The position numbers and the translations under genes were made by a program. Positions 54,758-64,000 of a stretch of 64,000 nt of DNA are shown piece after piece (position 1 is the stretch's first letter; every line of letters starts with the position of its first letter). This stretch comes from Armigeres subalbatus (Eukaryota > Arthropoda > Insecta > Diptera > Culicidae): positions 30,553,806 to 30,617,805 of the forward strand of contig NC_085140.1 of the NCBI RefSeq assembly GCF_024139115.2. Reading direction: 5' to 3'. The notes beneath the pieces were generated by a model that saw only the letters and a list, made by a program, of their open reading frames with translations, was not told the DNA's origin and did no database searches.

Positions 54758-55198
54758 TTACGACTCATCCTGGAAAATGCCGCAATTGTCTGGGCTCCAA
54801 ATGACGTGGCATGGAATTTGCGAACGGTTTATGCGTCTTGCTTTGAGGAATCTACCATGGCGTGACCCGTTGATCCTATTAGCCTATCCCGATAGATGCC
54901 AACTACTTGGTCTCGAAACTCTCGATCGGCGGTGTAAGATTCAGCAAGCATCGTTCATCGTTAAATTACTCAACGGAGACGTCGATTGCCGCATCTTTTA
55001 TCTTTGCTGGACTTTCGTGAATCAGGAAGACTTTTAAGGCAACACACTTTGATGCAACAGGGATTTCACCGAACTCGTTATGCATATAACCAGCCCATTT
55101 GCGCGATGATACGAGCTTTCAAATCAGTTGAATCTTTGTTTGATTTTGGATTAACTACATTTCAATTTGTTAATAGAATAAGAAGACTATACATATAG
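54755..55198 (+). pseudogene. Same LINE type, RT C-terminal end in direct orientation
   Basis: Plus strand: LRLILENAAIVWAPNDVAW in one frame, then RFMRLALRNLPWRDPLILL, YPDRCQLLGLETLDRRCKI and FIVKLLNGDVDC. After a frameshift come LLDFRESGRLLRQHTLMQQ and the end SVESLFDFGLTTF followed by a stop at 55196-55198. These are the final blocks of ORF2. An A-rich tail (AATAATAAAAAAATAAATAAATA) ends near 55277. The first residues continue from where the minus-strand segment stops. Confidence 0.8.
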
Positions 55199-55279
55199 AT
55201 TTGTAATGTTTCACGTTATTCATTAAGAACAGATCAGATCAGGTGAGTTATGAATAATAAAAAAATAAATAAATATATT

Positions 55280-56260
55280 ATTATATCGGGGATGAAAGAC
55301 GGGTTGTATATATTTTTTTAGTTTCAATTTTGACCTACTGTGCAACAGGTTTTTGCTATAACATATATCAAAAATTAGTTAGTAGAAAATTCTTTCCCAA
55401 GATAGTTCACTTAAAGGTTGAATTACGAAAACAAATTATTTGATTTTTTCTACGTAAGGTAGTTTTTCCACAACCTCATACCATGAAAATAACCAACCAC
55501 TACTCCATTACTAGCATTTGTCAATAAATATCAATGACTCCGTAAATTTTGATTCTAGGTTGAATAGAATCGAAAAACATTCGAAAATGACTGAAAATTT
55601 AAAAAGTAGGTATATTTTATCTTATAACTGCTTAGCTAACTTAGAAAAAAAATACTGTGCACCTTCCATTTGAAATTTTACGTACTTTCACTAAATCGGG
55701 TCGACAAGAACGTAAAAAAAATATTTCGACCATTTTTGAAAAAAAACAAGCTAATTTAAAAATATATATATAACTTTTTTGCCCATCTTTTCTCCATAAT
55801 GGCTTATAGTGCAAAAAAATACATATATTATCTGCTACAACATATAAAAAAAAAGTATTAAAAAACAGTTTTTGAGAAAATTGATTTTTAAATTTTATTT
55901 TCAATGTTCGAAATTACGATTATTCCACCAATGATAAAGAATAGAAAAAGAAGTATATAAAAATGAAAATTTGGCATAACGGGGATTTGGCATTATTTAC
56001 TAATGAAGGGATTTACTGTATAATTAATTTTCATAGAAGGGATTATTTAACATATTAGACAATTTTCAGAAAAATACTATTTATCAAAAAAATACATTCA
56101 TATTTGCCTAACACCAAACAAACTGTTTACGAATGGATATCACATTTCTTCGCCTCATTCCAGACGCAGACTTCATTTCAAAAATTGAATCATATCTACG
56201 ATTGGACAATATCACTTTAAGTCATAACTAGACTAGTTAGTTTTCAAAGTTATAGTCTAG
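55280..56260. other. AT-rich DNA, no gene recognised
   Basis: Strongly AT-rich with homopolymer runs; no repeat or domain seen. Confidence 0.5.
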
Positions 56261-56261
56261 G

Positions 56262-56578
56262 CAAAATGTCTACTTCTAAAGAAGGAATCATTTCCACAAT
56301 TGCCATATTCAAACACGGGGACGGGCAAACACCTACTTCTAGAGAAGGGATACTATTTACCCTAACCTTAATCGAAGCAAGCACCTTCTTTAAAAAAAAA
56401 ACGAATCATATCCATCATCGCTTTATTTCTGGCAAACGCCTATTTTCAAAGAAGTGATCAAATCCACCTTTGCCTTAATTCGGACAAGCGTCCACTTTTA
56501 ATGAAGGAATTACATACACCATCGCCTTAATTCGGGCAAGTGCCTTATTCTGTAGAAGGGATCATTTCCACCATTGCA
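56262..56578. repeat. 52-bp satellite, left part
   Basis: Units with CCATTGCCTTAATTCGGGCAAGCGCCT then ACTTTTAAAGAAGGGATCA; the phase marker CAAGCGCC/CAAACACC appears at 56326, 56378, 56433, 56485 and 56537 (52-55 bp spacing). More diverged than the right part. Confidence 0.85.
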
Positions 56579-57418
56579 CAGTGGGCCACGTCGTGAAATT
56601 AGAAGGAAAAAATATTTTCACCATAATGATAATATTTTAGGATCAAAGTGTCTTCAGCAAAGTAAAAGCTTATTATTTAGGCTTTATTTTGAAGTTTGTT
56701 GCAATAGGGTGGCTCCGCTATAATTTGAGATAAAATGTTTAACTTCTATATTTCTAGCTTTAGCGTTGTACGATGTTTTAGAAAGTTGTTCCTTATTTAA
56801 TTTTGAGGCACTTTGCTGAAGAAACCATTGTTGTGACCCTAAAAAAATCAATATTTTGATTGTAACATTTTAGTTTTAATTTTTATCGAAGTGACGTCTT
56901 CGTCGAAGTTTTAGAGCATAAAAAATGCGCGTTTTGGTTACATAACCGAGTGGATTCATTGGTGGATTGCAGAGATATCACTGTTTTTCTTGAAAAAATC
57001 CGTTGTTTTCAAATGCCTGTACTTTTGAATGGGGGAAAAGGGGGGATCCATTTCTCCCTGGGTTAGACAGAGGAAGGGCCAAGGATTGCTCTGCATATTT
57101 TGGTATTCGGGAATTTGAGGGAAATTGAGGTTTTTCCGTCATTTAAAATTGGATTTTTGTATTTGGAAATCAAAATCATCAGTTCTAGAAGTGTTATAAA
57201 ACCGAAAATTCCACCCAATTCGTCAAAAACAAAATGTTTATAGTAATCATGATTTCCTTATATATTTTCAGCGCATCTTCACTTGATATACCGATTGGTA
57301 GAATAATATGTTCAATAATATCAACGCTTATCAACGTGACCACTTTACTGAACAGACCGTAATCGAAAATTAATTAAAAAAATATATTTTCCTCCTAATC
57401 TCCCGGCGTGGCCCAATG
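56579..57418. mobile_element. TIR element of 840 bp inside the 52-bp satellite
   Basis: The left end CAGTGGGCCACGTCG and the right end (reverse complement) CATTGGGCCACGCCG begin a ~28-bp TIR continuing to ATTAGAAGG/ATTAGGAGG. The satellite resumes directly after it. Flanks read ATTGCA and TGCATTGC; TGCA is shared, but the true duplication length cannot be fixed because the target itself is repetitive. The interior is non-coding. Confidence 0.75.
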
Positions 57419-57925
57419 TGCATTGCCTTAAATCCAGCAAGCGCCCACTTTTCAAGAAGGTATTACATCTACCATTGCCCTAATTCGAGCAAGCGCCTTC
57501 TTTTAAAGAAGGGATCATATCATCCATTGCTTTAATCCAGGCAAGCGCCTATTTTTAAAGAGAGATCACATCCATCATTGCCTTAATCTGTGAAAGCGCC
57601 TGCTTTTAAAGAAGTGAACACATTCACCATTGCCATTGCCTTAATCCGGGAATCACATCTTCCATTATATTAATCCCGTCAAACGCCTACTTTTAAAGAA
57701 ATGATCAAATCCACCATTGCTTCATTTGTAGCAAACGCCTATTTTTAAAGAATTGATCACACCTACCTTAGCCTTAATCCAGACAAGCGCCTCCTTTTAA
57801 AGAATGAATTACGTCCACCAGAACGTTAATCCGGGCAAGCGCCTACTTTTAAAGAAGGGATCATATCCACCATTGCTTTAATCCTGGCAAATACCTTTTT
57901 GAAAAAAGGATCATATGCTTTCTTC
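57419..57925. repeat. 52-bp satellite, right part
   Basis: Phase markers at 57438, 57490, 57542, 57593, 57680, 57732, 57784, 57836 and 57888: 52-bp steps except one 87-bp step with a local duplication (CCATTGCCATTGCC). Sequence type ATCCGGGCAAGCGCCTACTTTTAAAGAAGGGATCA split over the unit. Confidence 0.92.
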
Positions 57926-58250
57926 AAAAGAATTACGTCTTTTCAATTCTACCATCGACAACCACAAATTATGGAATATGTCTCTTATGCGGAATGTAAA
58001 GTAGAGAAAATTTCGTAAAGCTGAAAACGCCTGCTGGGTAAAGTAAATGAGGCTGTCACTTTTCCTTACAGAAAAGTGACATTCTCCCACATTTTCCGAA
58101 AACCAATTCCTTTTCAGCAGCGTACTAGGCTCAAAGCTTGGCTTCCGCCGCTAGGCTCGCTAGTGTTGCAAAATCATGGAAGGATCACATTCCACGGCAA
58201 AAATGCCTATATTTTTTGTGGAAAAGCGCTTGTATTTTACGGAATCCATT
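57926..58250. other. No gene recognised
   Basis: Short open frames only; no motif. Confidence 0.4.
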
Positions 58251-58335
58251 CTGCTTCTTATTGGCATTACATCGCCACACTGGGACAGAGCCGCCTCGCA
58301 GCTTAGTGTTCATCAAGCACTTCCACAGTTATTAA
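58251..58335 (-). mobile_element. SINE 3' fragment
   Basis: TTCTTATTGGCATTACATC through AGAGCCGCCTC to TCAAGCACTTCCACAG matches the 3' body of the SINE at 40970-41264 in the same orientation. The tRNA-related head is absent (5' truncation). Confidence 0.8.
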
Positions 58336-58677
58336 CCCTCTAAGACCCGGGACGAACGGATTTTTTTCAAATGGCTCGCATTTAGCACCTGATTGTCGGA
58401 ATTCCTCGCGGTTTCGTTTGTGCTCAATGGGAATAGCTATATTTTTGCTCTGATACATTTTTAAATAGAAGTTTTTGTTCAGGTCCAAGTTATTGCTAAA
58501 CATAAGTGTGCGCGGGGGTGTTTTTCTTACAATTCAAACATCTCTTCAATATTCTGGACGTGTTCATGCCCAAAATTTATCAAATCACCCATCAAACCAA
58601 CCCAAAAAGATATTTGTAAAGATTTTTAGTGGATTCCGATGTTTTCACCATTTGAGTAGGGCATGATTGACTGAATT
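58336..58677. other. No gene recognised
   Basis: Starts TTAACCCTCTAAGACCC, a word also met at 8514-8530 (TTAACCCTCTACAATCC), probably another dispersed repeat end. Nothing else recognised. Confidence 0.4.
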
Positions 58678-59590
58678 CAGGGCCGCATTCAGGGGTTACA
58701 ATGGTAGAGTATGGGCTAAAAATTCAATTACAATGAAATTTGCATGAGGTAATTAGCATGCGGCTGCACAAATTTTACAAATCAGGAGTTTTAAATATTT
58801 AATTTTCAATTGAAATTGACCTTCTGAATTTTTTATCAGGGCCGGATTTAAGGGTCAAAATGGGGGTGACCAGGGGCCATATCACCAATTGCAATGAAAC
58901 TGGGCATGCGACTGCTCAAACTTCATGACATCAGGAGCTCAAAGAACTCTGTTTGAATTTGAAATTGACCTTCTGAGATTTTGATCAGGGCCGGATTCAG
59001 GGGTCCAAATGGGGAGAGCAAGGGCCATATCACCAAAAGCAATGAAACTGGGCATGCGACTGCTCAAACATCATGGAAACACATCAGGAGCTCAAAGAAA
59101 TCTGTTACAAATGGAAATTGATCTTCTGAAATTTCAACCAGGGCCGGATTTAGCAGTGAAAATGGGGAGTGCAGGGGCCATATCAAGAATTGCAATGAAA
59201 CAGGGCATGCGACTGCTCAAACTTTATGAAAACACATCAGGAGCTCAAAGAATTCAGCTCGAACTTCAAATTGTCTCTCCGAAATTTTGACCAGGGCCGG
59301 ATTCAGGGGTCCAAATGGGGAGAGCAAGGGCCATATCACCAATAGCAATAAAACTGGGCAGTGGGCATGCGACTGCTCAAACTTCATGAAAACACATCAG
59401 GATCTCAAAGAACTCCGTTTGAATTTGAAATTGGCCTTCTGAAATTTCAACCAGGGCCGGATTCAGGGGTGAAAATATGGAGAGCGGGCCATATCACCAA
59501 TAGCAATGAAACTGGACATGCGACTGTTCAAACATCATGAAAACACATCAGGAGCTCAAAGTATTCTGTTTGAACTTGAAACTGCTCTTA
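58678..59590. repeat. ~150-bp satellite, six monomers
   Basis: Monomer starts at CAGGGCCGGATT: 58678, 58837, 58986, 59139, 59292 and 59452 (spacing 147-160 bp). Shared landmarks are GGGGAGAGCAAGGGCCATATCACC, AATGAAACTGGGCATGCGACTGCTCAAAC, CACATCAGGAGCTCAAAGAA and CTTCTGAAATTT; each is split across this list only for description. The first monomer is the most diverged, and the last ends within AAATTTCAGG, where the 24-bp array begins. Confidence 0.95.
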
Positions 59591-62500
59591 TACAAATTTC
59601 AGGAATTTCTCTGGAAAATCCTCCAGAAGTTCCTCCGGAAATTCCTTCAAAAGCTCCTCCAGGAATTCCTCCGGAAGTTCCTCCAGTAATTCATCCGGAA
59701 GTTCCTCCAATAATTCCTCCGGAAGTTCCTCCAGTAATTCCTCCGGAAGTTCCTCAAGTAATTCCTCCGGAAGTTCCTCCAGGAATTCCTCCGGAAGTTC
59801 CTCCAGGAATTCCTCCGGAAGTTCCTCCAGGAATTCCTCCGGAAGTTTTTTCAGGTAATCTTCCGGAAAATCCTCCAAGAATTTCTGCCGAAGTTCCTTC
59901 AGGAATTCCTTCGGAAATTCCTCAAGGAATTCATTCGGAAATTCCTTCAGGAATTCATTCGGAAGTTCCTCCAGGAAACCCTATAGAAGTTCCTCCAGGA
60001 ATTCATCCGGCAGCTCCGCCAGGAATTCCTCCGGAAGTTATATCAGAAAGTCCTCCGGAAAATCTTCCAAGAATTTCTGCCGAAGTTGCTCCGGGAATTC
60101 CTTCAGGAATTCATTCGGAAATTCCTCCAGGAATTCATTCGGAAATTACTCCAGGAATTCATTCGGAAGTTCCTCCAGGAATTCATCCGGAAGTTCCTCC
60201 AGGAAATCCTACGGAAGTTCCTTCATGAATTCCTCGGGAAGTTCCTCCAGGAATTCATCCGGATGTTCCTGCAAGAATTTCTCTCGAAGTTCCTCCAGGA
60301 ATTTCTCCGGAAGTTCCATCAGGAATTTCTCCAAGAATTCCTCCGGAAGTTCCTCCGGAAGTTCCTCCAGGAATTCCTCCGGAAGTTCCTCCAGGAATTC
60401 CTCCGGAAGTTCCTCCAGGAATTCCTCCGGAAGTTCCTCCAGGAATTCCTCCGGAAGTTCCTCCATGAATTCCTCCGGAAGTTCCTCCAGGAATCCCTCC
60501 GGAAGTTCCTCCACGAATTCCTCCGGAAGTTCCTCCATGAATTCCTCCGGAAGTTCCTCCAGGAATTCCTCCGAAAGTTCCTCCAGAAGTTCCTCCGAAA
60601 GTTCCTCCAGGAATTCCTCCGGAAGTTCCTCCAGGAATTCCTCCGGAAGTTCCTCCAGGAATTCCTCCGGAAGTTCCTCCAGGAATTCCTCCGGAAGTTG
60701 CACCAGGAATTCCTCCGGAAGTTCCTCCAGGAATTCCTCCGGAAGTTCCTCCAGGAATTCCTCCGGAAGTTCCTCCAGGAATTCCTCCGGAAGTTCCTCC
60801 AGGAATTCCTCCGGAAGTTCCTCCAGGAATTCCTCCGGAAGTTCCTCCAGGAATTCCTCCGGAAGTTCCTCCAGGAATTCCTCCGGAAGTTCCTCCAGGA
60901 ATTCCTCCGGAAGTTCCTCCAGGAATTCCTCCGGAAGTTCCTCCAGGAATTCCTCCGGAAGTTCCTCCAGGAATTCCTCCGGAAGTTCCTCCAGGAATTC
61001 CTCCGGAAGTTCCTCCAGGAATTCCTCCGGAAGTTCCTCCAGGAAGTCCTCCGGAAGTTCCTCCAGGAATTCCTCCGGAAGTTCCTCCAGGAATTCCTCC
61101 GGAAGTTCCTCCAGGAATTCCTCCGGAAGTTCCTCCAGGAATTCCTCCGGAAGTTCCTCCGGAAGGTCCTCCAGGAATTCCTCCGGAAGTTCCTCCAGGA
61201 ATTCCTCCGGAAGTTCCTCCAGGAATTCCTCCGGAAGTTCCTCCAGGAATTCCTCCGGAAGTTCCTCCAGGAATTCCTCCGGAAGTTCCTCCAGGAATTC
61301 CTCCGGAAGTTCCTCCAGGAATTCCTCCGGAAGTTCCTCCAGGAATTCCTCCGGAAGTTCCTCCAGGAATTCCTCCGGAAGTTCCTCCAGGAATTCCTCC
61401 GGAAGTTCCTCCAGGAATTCCTCCGGAAGTTCCTCCAGGAATTCCTCCGGAAGGTCCTCCAGGAATTCCTCCGGAAGTTCCTCCAGGAATTCCTCCGGAA
61501 GTTCCTCCATGAATTCCTCCGGAAGTTCCTCCAGGAATTCCTCCGAAAGTTCCTCCAGAAGTTCCTCCGAAAATTCCTCCAGGAATTCCTCCTGAAGTTC
61601 CTCCAGGAATTCCCCCGGAAGTTCCTCCAGGAATTCCTCCGGAAGTTCCTCCAGGAATTCCTCCGGAAGTTCCTCCAGGAATTCCTCCGGAAGTTCCTCC
61701 AGGAATTCCTCCGGAAGTTCCTCCAGGAATTCCTCCGGAAGTTCCTCCAGGAATTCCTCCGGAAGTTCCTCCAGGAATTCCTCCAGAAGTTCCTCCAGGA
61801 ATTCCTCCAGAAGTTCCTCCAGGAATTCCTCCAGAAGTTCCTCCAGGAATTCTCCAGAACTTCCTCCAGGAATTCCTCCGGAAGTTCCTCCAGGAATTCC
61901 TCCGAAAGTTCCTCCAGGAATTCCTCCGGAAGTTCCTCCAGGAATTCCTCCGGAAGTTCCTCCAGGAATTCCTCCGGAAGTTCCTCCAGGAATTCCTCCG
62001 GAAGTTCCTCCAGGAATTCCTCCGGAAGTTCCTCCAGGAATTCCTCCGGAAGTTCCTCCAGGAATTCCTCCGGAAGTTCCTCCAGGAATTCCTCCGAAGT
62101 TGCTCCAGGAATTCCTCCGGAAGTTCCTCCAGGAATTCCTCCGAAAGTTCCTCCAGGAATTCCTCCGGAAGTTCCTCCAGGAATTCCTCCGGAAGTTCCT
62201 TCAGGAATTCAGTTCCTCCAGGAATTCCTCCGGAAGTTCCTCCAGGAATTCCTCCGGAAGTTCCTCCAGGAATTCCTCCGGAAGTTCCTCCAGGAATTCC
62301 TCCGGAAGTTCCTCCAGGAATTCCTCCGGAAGTTCCTCCAGGAATTCCTCCGGAAGTTCCTCCAAGAATTCCTCCGGAAGTTCCTCCAGGAATTCCTCCG
62401 GAAGTTCCTCCAGGAATTCCTCCGGAAGTTCCTCCAGGAATTCCTCCGGAAGTTCCTCCAGGAATTCCTCCGGAAGTTCCTCCAGGAATTCCTCCGGAAG

Positions 62501-64000
62501 TTCCTCCAGGAATTCCTCCGGAAGTTCCTCCAGGAATTCCTCCAGAAGTTCCTCCAGGAATTCCTCCGGAAGTTCCTCCAGGAATTCCTCCGGAAGTTCC
62601 TCCAGGAATTCCTTGTAAGTTCCTCCAGGAATTCCTCCGAAGTTCCTCCAGGAATTCCTCCGGAAGTTCCTCCAGGAATTCCTCCGGAAGTTCCTCCAGG
62701 AATTCCTCCGGAAGTTCCTCCAGGAATTCCTCCGGAAGTTCCTCCAGGAATTCCTCCGGAAGTTCCTCCAGGAATTCCTCCGGAAGTTCCTCCAGGAATT
62801 CCTCTGGAAGTTCCTCCAGGAATTCCTCCGGAAGTTCCTCCAGGAATTCCTCCGGAAGTTCCTCCAGGAATTCCTCCGGAAGTTCCTCCAGGAATTCCTC
62901 CGGAAGTTCCTCCAGGAATTCCTCCGGAAGTTCCTCCAGGAATTCCTCCGGAAGTTCCTCCAGGAATTCCTCCGGAAAGTTCCTCCAGGAATTCCTCCGG
63001 AAGTTCCTCCAGGAATTCCTCCGGAAGTTCCTCCAGGAATTCCTCCGGAAGTTCCTCCAGGAATTCCTCCGGAAGTTCCTCCAGGAATTCCTCCGGAAGT
63101 TCCTCCAGGAATTCCTCCAGAAGTTCCTCCAGGAATTCCTCCAGAAGTTCCTCCAGGAATTCCTCCAGAAGTTTCTCCAGGAGTTTTTCCGGCAGTTCCT
63201 CCAGGAATTCTTCCGGAGTTTCTCTAGGAATTCCTCCGGAAGTTCCTCCAGGAATTCCTCCGGAAGGTCCTCCAGGCATTCCTCCGGAAGTTCCTCCACG
63301 GATTCCTCCGGAAGATTCTCTAGGAATTCCTTCAGTAGTTCCTCCAGGAATTCCTCCGGAAGTTCCTCCAGGAATTCCTCCGGAAGTTCCTCCAGGAATT
63401 CCTCCGGAAGTTCCTCCAGGAATTCCTCCGGAAGTTCCTCCAGGAATTCCTCCGGAAGTTCCTCCAGGAATTCCTCCGGAAGTTCCTCCAGGAATTCCTC
63501 CGGAAGTTCCTCCAAGGATTCCTTCGGAAGTTCCACCAGGAATTCCTTCGGAAGTTCCACCAGGAATTCCTTCGGAAGTTCCACAACGAATTCCTTCGGA
63601 AGTTCCACCAGGAATTCCTTCGGAAGTTCCACCAGGAATTCCTTCGGAAGTTGCACCAGGAATTCCTTCGGAAGTTCCACCAGGAATTCCTTCGGAAGTT
63701 CCACCAGGAATTCCTTCGGAAGTTGCACCAGGAATTCCTTCGGAAGTTCCACCAGGAATTCCTTCGGAAGTTCCACCAGGAATTCCTTCGGAAGTTCCAC
63801 CAGGAATTCCTTCGGAAGTTCCTCCAGGAATGCCTTCGGAAGTTCCACCATGAATTCCTCCGGAAGTTCCACCATGAATTTCTCCGGAAGTTCCACCAGG
63901 AATTCCTTCGGAAGTTCCACCAGGAATTCCTTCGGAAGTTCCATCAGGAATTCCTTCGGAAGTTCCACCAGGAATTCCTTCGGAAGTTCCACCAGGAATT
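59591..64000. repeat. 24-bp satellite array, >4.4 kb, open at the window end
   Basis: About 180 copies of GGAATTCCTCC plus GGAAGTTCCTCCA (11 + 13 bp, two related half units). Copies 59591 to about 60350 are diverged (ATTCATTCGG, TTCCTTCAGG). 60350-63170 is almost uniform. 63170-63340 is mixed, and about 63520-64000 is a second uniform subtype with TTCCTTCGGAAGTTCCACCA. Phase slips occur near 61853, 62093, 62207, 62610, 62637 and 62979. Because 24 is a multiple of three and no frame of the unit has a stop, very long open frames exist on both strands (1255 and 1245 codons). They read EFLRKFLQ, NSSGSSSR, IPPEVPPG, EELPEEFL, GGTSGGIP or RNSWRNFR repeats. I treat these as by-products, not proteins. 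Confidence 0.98.

Noticed and set aside
60086..63992. ORFs of 1255 (+) and 1245 (-) codons, and several of 170-460 codons
   Set aside because: All arise because the 24-bp unit lacks stops in every frame; all frames are open at once, which is not coding selection.

Overview
The window is gene-poor, repeat-dominated nuclear DNA of an insect, most likely a culicine mosquito of the Aedes type. The evidence is the mix of families: a BEL/Pao pol remnant, Jockey-, RTE- and I/LOA-like LINEs, a tRNA-derived SINE of the kind common in Aedes, and many short TA-, TTAA- and 8-bp-TSD MITEs in AT-rich sequence. The species is inferred, not proven. I recognise no confident host protein-coding exon, no rRNA, no functional tRNA, no CRISPR and no bacterial gene. 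Almost all long open frames come from tandem repeats or decayed transposable elements.

Layout. 0-1.2 kb: broken BEL/Pao reverse transcriptase/RNase H (+). 1.2-5.2 kb: AT-rich DNA with one 215-bp MITE. 5.2-8.46 kb: array of a 23-bp satellite whose every unit is a potential hairpin. 8.5-12.2 kb: non-coding, with a SINE scrap. 12.2-15.1 kb: decayed Jockey-like LINE (-) with a tiny poly(A) retroinsertion. 15.9-18.7 kb: a TTAA MITE, then a hAT-like element containing a nested MITE and a second array of the same 23-bp satellite. 20.0-21.2 kb: an 8-bp-TSD MITE, a tRNA-like SINE head and a candidate solo LTR.

24-37 kb is a nested complex. It holds a 7-bp purine minisatellite that switches strand, (TA)n tracts and four copies of an unclassified ~500-bp repeat. 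One copy is split by a nearly intact RTE-like LINE with an exact 9-bp TSD. An I/LOA-like LINE sits inside a MITE, also with a TSD, and a transposase-like remnant follows. 37.65-43.6 kb is an RTE-like LINE (-) split in its endonuclease by a 4.3-kb hAT-like element, which itself contains a polypurine block and a SINE with a TSD. 43.6-47.4 kb is old, diverged 12/24-bp satellite surrounding a nearly palindromic 281-bp MITE.

52-55.3 kb has a tRNA-like sequence, a second copy of the MITE seen at 16.6 kb and a LINE whose two parts lie head to head around an 83-bp palindrome. 56.2-57.9 kb is a 52-bp satellite split by an 840-bp TIR element. 58.7-59.6 kb is a ~150-bp satellite that runs directly into a 24-bp satellite array, which continues past the window end and is open in nearly all six frames.

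There is no operon-like cooperation of genes here. The biology visible is the history of insertion, nesting and tandem amplification. Nesting gives relative ages: inserted elements are younger than their hosts. Two short-period satellite families each occur once as a homogeneous array and once as a diverged one. Family names marked tentative rest on motifs I can read, not on a database search.
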